From Sepiola atlantica (Eukaryota; Mollusca; Cephalopoda; Sepiida; Sepiolidae), in the NCBI GenBank assembly GCA_963556195.1, contig OY744525.1:44353148-44417147 (forward strand): 64,000 nt of DNA, given 5' to 3'. Shown here piece by piece: positions 54,006 to 63,355 of the stretch (position 1 is its first letter; the number at the start of each line of letters is the position of its first letter). The position numbers and the translations under genes were made by a program. The notes beneath the pieces were generated by a model. That model saw only the letters and a list, made by a program, of their open reading frames with translations, made no database searches and had not been told where the DNA came from.

Positions 54006-54985
54006 CCATTCCTCTTATCGTTCTCACTTGCACTTATATACAACTCCCTGCATACACACTGACGTGCTAACTCCTTTCTCACATATATATTCATTTACAT
54101 ACTCATTAATCACCGACTACGAATCAAAACTATTTAACCACAAATAACAGCTTTACAAATTAACACAATTTACACATACTTACAAATATTTAGATATTTA
54201 AACCCCTTTTTCTTTCAATTTACTCTCAAACTATCAACACATTCTGAACTAAACCACATTTTACTTATCACTCCCCTAAAATTAAAATCATTTTTCTTTC
54301 TTCTCATGCCCACCCCTACCCCCTCGTCCCCAGCACACTTTTACACATTCTCTCAAACACACTTATGCTCACACATTCCTGGCATAGTCACCTGGTCAAT
54401 ACTCCTCCCTTCCTCCCTCCATCCCTCCGGCCTCAAAAAATTTAACTTTCCCCCTTTCACCTCTCCCACCCTTTAGACTATTTCCTTCACACTCTTACCC
54501 ACCCCCTATTTCAAGTTATCTTAATTTCTTGAAATCTTTTTCTAAAACTATGATACCACCTACATGCCAAACACATAATGTTTTCCCCTCTCCCTCCTTT
54601 TTCCCCAGCCGCTCAAAATCCATGCCACACCTCACTACGACAAAAATCTCAGCCCCTCCCCCCTTTCAGCTCTCTCACCCTAAGGCAAGTTCAACTATAT
54701 TCTCACCCCTCCCCATTTCACTGCTACCGTAATGGTACCCACTCAAAGCTTTCCATATTCATTTCATTCTTCGCCACCACTGACTTCTCACAGCCTGGAC
54801 TCTTCTCCAGCGCTCACAGTAGCTACGGCTACTACTTTCCTTTATCTCTCTATAATGTTGACTCCAAATTTCGATGTACTTGCATGACATTTTTCTTCAA
54901 ATTATCATCCTGAGGAAGTCTTACAATAAAGACGAAACGTTGATGAATATATAAAAATATCTCTTGGTTTTTCCTTTTTCATTTC
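54006..54985 (+). mobile_element. Penelope 3' untranslated region and terminus
   Basis: C-rich, pyrimidine-biased sequence follows the stop. It ends with ATCCTGAGGAAGTCTTACAA, AAGACGAAACGTTGATGAAT and TTGGTTTTTCCTTTTTC. The last part is repeated inverted at 8533-8620. Open frames here are Pro/Ser/His-rich by composition. Confidence 0.6.
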
Positions 54986-55009
54986 CCATATATATATATA
55001 ACTTTTACA

Positions 55010-55860
55010 ATACAGCTCTAAAAAATTGTGGTTATCATAATATCGAAATTAAATATAAGAAACAGGACACCAATAATTATAATAAAATTAAAAATAAAAG
55101 AAAAAAGAAATATAATCTGGTATATACTGCCCTATAATTAGATGCTAAAAACTAAACTGGGCAAGAAATTCCTAAATCTAATTGAAAAACGCTTCCCCGT
55201 TACCAATCTCCTGCATAAAATATTCAATAAAAATAACCTTAAACTGTCCTACAGCTGCTGCGAAAACCTAGAAATGATAATCAAGGCACACAATAACAAA
55301 ATACTTAAAGAGAGCAGCAGAGAGGAAGAAAAAAATAACAAATTGCATAAAAAAAGTGACAAATATAGCAAAAATAACATTAAGAAGAACAAAAATATGA
55401 GCACTACAAATAGAAATAACCAAAACCCTAATAGTAATGAAAAAGTTAGCAATGAAGAGAAAAATGCAACTGCATAAATCGTACACTTTGTCCACTACAA
55501 AATAAATGCTTAACCAAAAGTATTGTTTACCAAGCGACAATATTTGCCAAGGAAAGACCGAATAACAAGAAGTACTACGTGGGTATGGCCTCCCTATATT
55601 TTAAAACCAGATATTACGACTACAAAAGTATATTTAAAAACAGAGAACATCAAATTAAAACAGCACTAGCAAACCATTATTGGGAACTCAAAGAAAATGG
55701 ACGCTCACCAATAATTGAATGGAAAATAATACGACAGGCCAGTACATGTAGAAATCTAGACGACCCGTGTAGATTATGTCTGAATGAGAAATTTTAAATC
55801 CTAAACTTTAAAGAGCCCCAAAAATCAATTTAACTGTAGAAGTGAGATAGCAAACAGCTG
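55010..55860 (+). pseudogene. Retroelement relic with Cys-rich GIY-YIG-type C-terminus
   Basis: In order: KNCGYHNIEIKYKK, YNLVYTAL, a frameshift, KLGKKFLNLIEKRFPVTNLL, HKIFNKNNLKLSYSCCENLE, MIIKAHNNKIL, a Lys/Asn-rich stretch, a frameshift near 55462, CNCINRTLCPLQNKCLTKSI, VYQATIFAKERPNNKKYYVG, FKTRYYDYKSIFKNREHQIK, LANHYWELKENGRSPIIEW and CRLCLNEKF. It resembles a widespread invertebrate retroelement protein whose tail combines clustered Cys (CNC..C..C..C) with a GIY-YIG-like core (YYVG...FKTRY). I think it is Penelope-related but a different lineage from 47122 and 53191. It is decayed, 5'-truncated, and followed by stop-rich sequence. Confidence 0.65.
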
Positions 55861-56199
55861 CCTGCACAGAATAAAATTTACCTTAGGCTAACAACACATA
55901 AACAAATAAATAAGATTAAAAAAAAACAAAACTAAAACATACAAGCTCAAAAACTAAAACCTAAAATAGAAATACAAGGAACCACATGTTAAAATAAATT
56001 CACCCATTATATTGACATAACAAAGAAACACAGAGAGGCCACTCTATAGAAAACAAAACAATAGAATAGGAAATAGGAAGTAAAACTAACCGGATCTTTG
56101 TTCGTGAGAAGCCCAACGATTGGCTAAGAGAACAACAAACAATCTGATTGGTTAACAAGCTAGTCGTGTATATAAAAACACCCGGCAAAACTGACTCCA
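55861..56199. other. No gene seen; probable continuation of the retroelement
   Basis: A-rich, stop-rich sequence following the GIY-YIG relic. Confidence 0.35.
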
Positions 56200-56284
56200 T
56201 GCATTTTAGCCTGAAGATCCGCCCCTGGGATGAAACGCGGGAGCCTCTGTGTAGCTTAATTGCCATAAATATATTTTCATAACT

Positions 56285-56292
<8 letters not shown>
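56200..56292 (+). mobile_element. Right end of the 6922-type MITE
   Basis: GGGATGAAACGCGGGAGCCT, CTGTGTAGCTTAATTGCCAT and AAATATATTTTCATAACTTA match 7030-7087. The left inverted end is absent and the right end passes into (TA)n. Confidence 0.6.

Positions 56293-56370
<78 letters not shown>
56288..56370. repeat. (TA)n microsatellite
   Basis: About 41 units, one of the longest pure tracts here. Confidence 0.97.
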
Positions 56371-56373
<3 letters not shown>

Positions 56374-56484
56374 CACCACTATCATCATTAGGGTTTTGAT
56401 CACTCCTGGAGGAGAAACCCCTCTCTGATTTTCGTCCACCTTATTGGTGATTGCCATTCAGGAGTTTTTGCCATAGTAGGCGTA

Positions 56485-56785
56485 TATATATATGTGTTTG
56501 TTTTATATATATATATATATGTTTATGTATGTACTTGTGTATCTATTAATTTGTGCACATGTGTGTATTTTATATATTGACCTGATATTTATGTGTCTAT
56601 ATGTGTGTATCCGTGTATGGATATTTGCATATATATTTGTGTCTGTTATTTTTTATTTTTTATTTTAATTTGATTTTTTTATATATGTATATATATATAT
56701 ATGTTTGTTTATATATGTACTTGTGTATCTATTAATTTGTGCACACGTGTGTATTTTACATACAGATCAGATATTTATGCTTGAA
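56485..56785. repeat. Direct repeat pair in TG/TA-rich DNA
   Basis: ATGTACTTGTGTATCTATTA then ATTTGTGCACA and GTGTGTATTTTA occur at about 56526 and 56714, each after a (TA)n-GTTT block. Confidence 0.75.
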
Positions 56786-57059
56786 TATGTTTGTAAATAG
56801 ATTAAAACTTTGAAGTGTTAAATAGGGAAGAAAGGAATCCAAGCTAAGTAGGTAATAAAACAATAGAAAAAGGAAAGAATTAGAATGCAGGTAATAAAAA
56901 TGATAAAAAAAGATAGAAACTAATTGAAAGAGTTAACAAGTAAAGAATGTAACCCGATACTAAATTATAAAAAAATATCTCATCCCCCAAAAATATTTAT
57001 TTAAAGGGAAAGTTTTCCGAATTCATCTCACTTCTCTGTCTTTTTTGGTCTGAAGAGGT
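56786..57059. other. No gene seen
   Basis: A-rich DNA. Confidence 0.35.
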
Positions 57060-57062
57060 TGA

Positions 57063-57153
<91 letters not shown>
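57060..57153. repeat. Compound (CT)n-(TA)n microsatellite
   Basis: About 48 bases of CT passing into about 46 of TA. Confidence 0.97.
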
Positions 57154-57156
<3 letters not shown>

Positions 57157-57364
57157 TGTTTGTATATATGTATTTATGTATATATATATATGTTTATATA
57201 TACACATATGTGTACATATAAGTTATGTGTACATATGTTTATGTATATATATATAGTGTGTATATATGTTTATATATTTATATATATATATGTGTGTGTA
57301 GATGTCATGCGTTATACATGTTTATATAGAGACAGAGTATTTATATATATAGTCTGCATATATT

Positions 57365-57395
<31 letters not shown>

Positions 57396-57530
57396 GTTGT
57401 GTCTGTATATGTTTATGTACATATATGCATGTTGTATATATATATATATATATATATAGATATATATACACACATGTATGATGTGTGTACATAGGTTTAT
57501 GTCTATATGCATTTATATGTCTCTGTATAT
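57154..57530. repeat. Imperfect TA/TG/CA microsatellite
   Basis: Recurrent ATATATGTTTATATA and CACATATG units. Tyr/Ile-rich open frames here are meaningless. Confidence 0.9.
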
Positions 57531-57837
57531 GAACTTTTTTATACAAAATAATGAGATGAAGATAAATGATTTCAGAACTTTTCCAACCTTTAATGTGACC
57601 TATAAAAATGAAGAATTCAATTGAAAAAAGAACACAAATCTTTTAAGTAGAAAAATTTAACATAAAATAATTTAATAAATGTGGTTGCATACGTGTGCAC
57701 ACCTTCTTATATACGAAGATGTTACTGTGTTCAGAATTAACCAATTACATTCAAACTCATTAAATAGTATGCAATAAAAACCTGCCATAATTTAGAGTGA
57801 GTGATTCACCCAGGGGCAGACATTACCCCCCCCCCTT
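57531..57837. other. No gene seen
   Basis: AT-rich DNA; a poly-C tract lies at 57826-57845. Confidence 0.35.
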
Positions 57838-58115
57838 TCCCCCCCGAAGATCACCTGATACACCTCTCTCTTGGCACTGCCATGGTTTGGGCTGTGTTCA
57901 GTTCAGGAAAAGTCTGGAAGTTGTTTGAATAGATGTTATCTTTGAAATAACCCCCACAGATAAAAAAATAAATGGGGGGGGAGGTATGGTCCGGTGAGTG
58001 TGAACCCCTTCTATTGATCATCAAAGTGTACTTGCAGCCATTCGAACGAGTAATTTGAAGTGTGGAGAGTTGTGTCATCTTGTTGAAACCACTGTTCATC
58101 CTTTTTTTTAAAATA
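57838..58115 (-). pseudogene. Mariner-like transposase relic
   Basis: The minus strand reads EQWFQQDDTTLHTSNYSFEW, LQVHFDDQ, a stop, then GPYLPPHLFFYLWGLFQR and a further stop. This is the second catalytic block (canonical WFQQDGATPHTA) and the third (canonical SPDLTPLDFFLWGYLK). The Asp of the second block is kept; the last one (PLDFF) reads PHLFF and is lost. A poly-C run sits at the same codons as in the relic at 12466. The rest of the gene is missing upstream, where a LINE relic abuts at about 58110. Confidence 0.75.
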
Positions 58116-58440
58116 GAAATCATTCCAGACAAGGCATGAAGCCACTTGATGTAAGGAGCTAACAAGAATGAAAGATGATTATCGCAAAGACAGGATATCC
58201 ATATTGGCCTTAGTCTTGAAAAGAGCAAGGCTATAGGTAGGAGAAAAACGGTCAGCAGAAAAAGAGTTCCACAAGCCTGCAGTCCTTGGAAAGAAGCTAC
58301 TGGAATAGGAAGCTGTATTACAATGAGGTATTAAAACAGCGAGCTGGAACATTGTTCACAGAGTTTCCAAAGCATCAAATGTATCATGTAAACAGTAGAA
58401 AAAGAATTTCTAGGTTATTATACCATCGAACAGACTGAAA
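58115..58440 (-). pseudogene. LINE C-terminal relic
   Basis: The minus strand gives LIPHCNTASYSSSFFPRTAG, LWNSFSADRFSPTYSLALFK and TKANMDILSLR before a stop. SSFFPRTAGLWNS is the RT C-terminal motif also seen at 24600 and 42742, with diverged flanks, so it is a related but separate LINE family. It abuts the mariner relic on its 3' side. Confidence 0.7.
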
Positions 58441-58811
58441 AGAGTCGTCATTAAGGCAAGAAAATATGGTGTAATAGTGACATTATCAAAATACTGAACA
58501 AAAATACCTTCCAGAATTTATGAAAAGCCAGTATATTTTGACAGGAAATGTTCATTTAACCTTGCGTAATTACATTTCATAGTCATTTATGTAACATAGA
58601 AAATTATCTGAAATTAATAAGTGAGGGGTGCTTGGAATGTAGAAATTTGTTTTAATAAATAAAACGACGATTTTGTAAATTGATTTTTCTGTAAAAGGGG
58701 GGGGGGCGCTTTTCTTTAAAGAAAGAAAGCAGATATCATAAGACACATCTTTCTTCTCTCTCATTGGTCAGATTGCGGTGCCAGACATTATCCTTGGGCA
58801 CATGTACCATA
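58441..58811. other. No gene seen
   Basis: AT-rich DNA; a poly-G tract lies at 58698-58707. Confidence 0.35.
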
Positions 58812-58813
58812 TA

Positions 58814-59314
58814 CAGGGTGTTTGGAAAGTTGATAGCATAACTGAGATTATGTTCTATATGTGTAAATGAACCTCTTTGTGTTGGGTTGGTTTTGTAATA
58901 GCATTCCATTACTAGTCTAATTTCCTTTGTCGTCCATTTTTGTGCTGATCATATTTTATTTGGTCTGTTGTATTCTGTTACCGTGAATAAAAACGGTTAA
59001 TATCTTTCTTCTGAGTCCCACAAGTTTTATATTTGTTTAGTGTCATCTTTTCATGATTTTGTTGCTGTATGTGGCAACACCAGGACCAGGCTTATTTTAG
59101 CTATGATCATGTCACGGAGATAGTGTTTATCTTTCTCATATGTAGAAATAAAAGTGCACTATCACACACATTGTATGTGTTAGATATTTACAATAAAGAA
59201 TGTTGATCAGTATTTGTTTCAACGGAATATAACTAGTAAACAAAGTGTTTTTAAACCTATAACAGGTATAGAACATAATCCTGAAGTTATGCCACCAATT
59301 TTGCAAACATCCTA
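58814..59314. mobile_element. 501-bp mariner-like MITE with about 45-bp inverted ends and TA duplication
   Basis: Left end CAGGGTGTTTGGAAAGTTGA plus TAGCATAACT, GATTATGTTCTATA. The right end, inverted, is TAGGATGTTTGCAAAATTGG plus TGGCATAACTTCAGGATTAT. TA flanks both ends (58812-58813, 59315-59316). Minus-strand interior near 58900 reads WTTKEIRLVMECYYKTN, similar to the start of some LINE ORFs. No transposase is present. Confidence 0.75.
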
Positions 59315-59316
59315 TA

Positions 59317-60460
59317 TAAGGGAATTTCATTCAAACTCATTGAAGATTTCCGATTTACTCCCCCCACACACTCATAAAAGTTGTGTGTGACATAAGGTCA
59401 AGTCTAATGTGAGATTGGCCATGAGGCCACTGTTTCTGCTGACCAAAGTAACGATTCGTCTTTGGTAGCAAATACTTTGAATCTTCCATCACCATTTTCT
59501 ATTGAGAAAATCAACTTTAAAAAGAACGAGGAGAATACCCGTCCCAGAACAGGCAAAATTAATTCCCCAAACAGAACTGTTTTGCACTACTTTTATCTCT
59601 CTTTAGGAAAATTAAAATCAAGATATAATGATACTAAACCTTATGTCTAGAATCCATATTCTAATTTTAAATTTAAGACTTAAGCTTAATGGATCTTAAG
59701 AAATGGAAATTCATGGAATCTTTCTTAATTGGTGTCTAATGACTATGCATTAAATTCAATGCGAATCTGATATATTTGAATTTTAACATTGGAATTTGTG
59801 TGCATATCATCGATCCTAAAATCTCTTTAAAATACTCCAAAGAAAGTGAAATTTTAGAAATCTTTATTCATCGATGTTATTAAAATTTCACAAAAATTGG
59901 GCTTCCACCCCGTTTTTACCCCATTTGCATAAAACTAAATATAGCCCACACTTGGACTCTTTGCGTTCCAATATTCATAATTATCGATTAATTAGTTTAG
60001 GAGTGAATCATGTACATACAAATACATAAACATATAAAGCATACTTAACTTTATAAAGATAGAGATGTTTATGAATTGAATGTGCGAATTAGATTTCTTG
60101 GCAAAATGAAGTGAATTGGTTGTTGTTTGCAGAACGTTGGAAATATAATCTGGAAGAAAGTTTATGTTAAGACAGATTTAAATGATAAACATCTATTGAA
60201 ATTATAATACAAGAAATGTCTTGTAAAACTATGTGTGTTTGCGGCTAAATTAAAAGACCCACTTATCTGGTTCGAAAGAGAGAGAGAGAGAGAGAGTTCC
60301 TTTAACGTCTAAACTGAACGGCTCTGAAAATACGTCCTGTTCATTCGAAGAGGATGAAAGAAGGCTTTTCGACTTTATTCCACACAGATTAAGTGCCTGA
60401 TGATTGGTCAAAGAAAATTGCTACAGCCAGTCAAAATGGGGTTATTTTAAAAGACAAGGG
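59317..60460. other. No gene seen; repeat terminus near 60000
   Basis: AT-rich DNA. TTAGTTTAGGAGTGAATCAT then ATAAAGCATACTTAACTTTA (59990-60053) resembles a dispersed repeat end partly shared with 21680. (GA)n is at 60276-60294. Confidence 0.4.
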
Positions 60461-60660
60461 AGATATTTATTAACACAATACACAAAGAGAGATAATCTAT
60501 TAACACAATAGACAAGTGAATATAATCTATTAACACAATAGAGAAAGGGAGCTAATATATTAACACAATCAACAACAGGAGATAATCCAATAACACAATA
60601 GTTATGGGAGATAATCTATTAACCAAATAGTCATGGGGAGATAATCTATCAAATAGTCCT
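60461..60660 (+). repeat. 28-31-bp minisatellite, about 7 copies
   Basis: GGAGATAATCTATTAACACA then ATAG recurs with variation (about 60461, 60489, 60518, 60549, 60580, 60609, 60638). Confidence 0.9.
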
Positions 60661-60742
60661 TTTTGTATACTTATTCTTTCAAAGTAATTTAATTAGGGGC
60701 ATTGATATGATATAATGGACTTTGTTAAGAATGTTTATTCTT

Positions 60743-61170
60743 TCAAGTAATTAAATGAGGGGCTAAAATATAAAACATAAATAATTGTCCAAAATCTGTC
60801 TTGAATGGCTTTGCTATCAAGTGCATTCTTTTTGAAGGTGCTAACTTTGTACTATCAGAATTGCCAATTTCTTTTTCAGTCTGGAAAGGTAGATTCTTGC
60901 AATGGTTCATCTTTCTTCTGTCTACTGTTTCAAAAGGGTGTCTTTCTACGGTGGCTGTTTTTTCTCGCATTGAAGTCTCAGAAATCGGCCGCCATCTTAT
61001 CCTTTCTTGAAGAAACCCATCAAAGAAAAATATGTCATTTTCATGAAAGTCGGCCATGTGCGATTGTTCTCCAGATTCTAATGGTGTGGCATGAGATAAT
61101 CTTTATTTCCAGTTTTCCTCTGATGGTGTGTGCTGTTTTCTTGAACTCTTTTCTCTTTACTAACAGATAA
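60743..61170. other. Two overlapping antiparallel open frames of unknown meaning
   Basis: A minus-strand frame of 104 codons (60743-61057) and a plus-strand frame of 121 codons (60805-61170) overlap in DNA that is not low complexity. The minus frame is hydrophilic (HPFETVDRRKMNHCKNLPFQ), the plus frame hydrophobic. I recognise neither. An exon or old transposon sequence are both possible. Confidence 0.2.
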
Positions 61171-62489
61171 ACTTTTCGGATGATTTTCTACAACTTTCTG
61201 AAGAAGATGCTCCATGCCTTTGGGACATAAGAACATTTGATGTGTATTCTGCAAAGGAAGTCATTTGTGTTTTGTTTTTATTAGGTATCACAAACCAGCC
61301 TAGAGTTTAGTGTGCGAAAATGAGTAAATATAGCAAAATTCTCTTCAATTTCAACTTGTGATATTTTATTTATTGGGTTATTTTGATGAAATTTAGATGT
61401 AGACAAAATTTAATCATTTTTCTTTATAAATGTACATTGTTTATTTTATTTCATTAATAGTTTCAAGTTAAGTTACTATTTTCAGTGACTGGCCATTTAT
61501 TTTTTAATGTTTATGTTTTTCAACTTAATATGCACGATATTGTGTGTCTATGCATATAAAAACAGCCCCATCTTAAAGAAAAAAAGGCCACTCGTCAATA
61601 TGGTGGGCGTAATATAAGGTTTTAAATTGTCTTTCAGAAAAAAATTACAGTTGAAAACTTTAGTGAATGAAATTTTAACCCTATTATCAAATTGTGTTTC
61701 TGTTTGTTTTTATATGATCTGAATCTGAGGGTTTTTTTATTGATTTATTATTAAAAGAAAAATCTAACTTAATCTTTACTGTAATATTGATCATATTACG
61801 AAGATTCAATGTGTAAGTTGTTGAAATGATTCATATATGAACAGTAAAAGTTGTGTTTCTGTTATTTTTTTAGGTAAAGGGATTTTCTTAAATGTTTAGA
61901 CTGTTCTGATCTAATAATTATTGCTTTTATTATGATTAATTTTCATTTATCATAAGATGAAATTAAATTTTAAAGCATTTTTCACTTGTTTAAAGCCTTC
62001 ATTTTTATTTAAACCACTATAAAGTTTTGCTTCTGGACACAAAATATGAAGTTTTCAAATTTCCCACAAACTTTCAACGGTCATAATTCGGTGGTTAATT
62101 GTACTACAAAAATAAATCTGGTCTCATTGTTTATGGTTTGTAGATTATTTTTTTAGATATAATGAAAATAAAATTTGGGTTAGTGATACTTATTTTTACA
62201 GCTGCATTCTGTTGATGACTGGTCATGTTTTGCTACATGCACATCTTGTGTCATCCAATATTGCATTGAAATAAATATTCTTTCAAATCTTTCTATACAA
62301 AATTCACAATCTTTAAGTCTACTTAGTTCTTACTCGCCACCGATCAATTTTTTGTTTTTATTAAGTCGATATGGAAACAGGAAATGGCTGCTTAAAATTT
62401 GACAGTAATGATGTATATTATCAAACAAAAAATAAAATTCATATTTTCTGCTTCTGCAATACTTTTTTATATCTCATATAAGTAAATTG

Positions 62490-62495
<6 letters not shown>
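61171..62495. other. No gene seen
   Basis: AT-rich DNA with no repeats recognised from elsewhere in the window. Confidence 0.45.

Positions 62496-62526
<31 letters not shown>
62496..62526. repeat. (TA)n microsatellite
   Basis: Pure dinucleotide tract. Confidence 0.9.
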
Positions 62527-62531
<5 letters not shown>

Positions 62532-62774
62532 CTAAGACTTTGTTTGACTCTTTCTCTGTAAATAGATATTTGATCAAATACATGAAAAAATTGTGTTTTT
62601 TGAAAAAAGGTTAAAAGAATTTGCTGGTAAAGGTTGGTGGGATCTTTGGAAATTTTTGAGAGTTTATCCGTTTTTCGCAACATTAAGTTTTTATTTATTT
62701 AAATTTTTTTTTTAAACTGCAGAGAAAATCTGCTTTCGGCCATTAATAGTAATAACATTTTAAGCATATATATT

Positions 62775-62945
62775 CATACGAACGGCAAAACATAGACGGG
62801 CAGGTCACCTTTTGAGATATACAGACAACAGGTAAACATATAGAGCGACAGAATGGACCCCAAGGCGATGGAAAAGACAGTGGAGAGACGAAATCAACAG
62901 CCAACTAGGTCCTAGGGATAAAACAAGTTGGAAAAAAAAACAAGG
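62775..62945 (+). pseudogene. LINE ORF2 extreme C-terminal scrap
   Basis: The plus strand reads AKHRRAGHLLRYTDNR, a stop, TYRATEWTPRRWKRQWRDEI and NSQLGP. This is the familiar LINE ending RWAGHVARM.D.RW...V.EW.P...KR..GRP..RW.DDI. About 50 codons remain, with one stop. It belongs to yet another LINE type, distinct from the SFFPR..WNSLP families. Confidence 0.65.
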
Positions 62946-62949
62946 AGGG

Positions 62950-62994
62950 GTTCCTTCTGCAGGAGTGATATTTTATCACTCCTGCAGAAGGAAC
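62950..62994. repeat. Perfect 21-bp inverted repeat, 3-base loop
   Basis: GTTCCTTCTGCAGGAGTGATA, TTT, then its exact inverse. It directly follows the LINE scrap and precedes a (CTG)n run. The stem would form a strong cruciform or RNA hairpin. Confidence 0.95.
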
Positions 62995-62995
62995 T

Positions 62996-63031
62996 TGTTG
63001 CTGCTGCTGTTGCTGCTGCTGCTGATGATGA
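62996..63031. repeat. Short (CTG)n/(TGA)n tract
   Basis: (TTG/CTG) units followed by ATGATGAT. The Gln run on the minus strand is its translation. Confidence 0.9.
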
Positions 63032-63317
63032 TATCGGCTTTCTGCAGGAAAATAGTTAACCAGGGATAAAATCGATGGACAGTTAACAGTTAATGTCAAG
63101 TGTGATTGCGTGTTATATGACTAATTAATATTCTGCAGATTTGCAGACAATGAATAAAGGATATTTCGAAAATGTATATGTTTTTTATTCTTGTATTTCT
63201 TTTCTGGCTCTTGACGTCATCTTAGAAGGTGACTTGGTGGAACGTGTTTTTATGTCTGTTTCTCAGTGATTGTCTATATTCTACTTATGGATATTTTGTT
63301 GTTATGATTCTAAGTAC

Positions 63318-63320
<3 letters not shown>
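63032..63320. other. No gene seen
   Basis: Unassigned DNA. Confidence 0.35.

Positions 63321-63352
<32 letters not shown>
63321..63352. repeat. (TA)n microsatellite abutting a Tc1 end
   Basis: Its last TA is also the apparent target-site TA of the Tc1-like element. Confidence 0.9.

Positions 63353-63355
<3 letters not shown>

Noticed and set aside
54529..54913. Pro/Ser/His-rich 111-codon frame after the Penelope stop
   Set aside because: Composition-driven open frame in a C-rich 3' untranslated region.
55249..55540. Hydrophobic minus-strand frames of 67 and 90 codons
   Set aside because: They are antisense to the Lys/Asn-rich part of the GIY-YIG relic.
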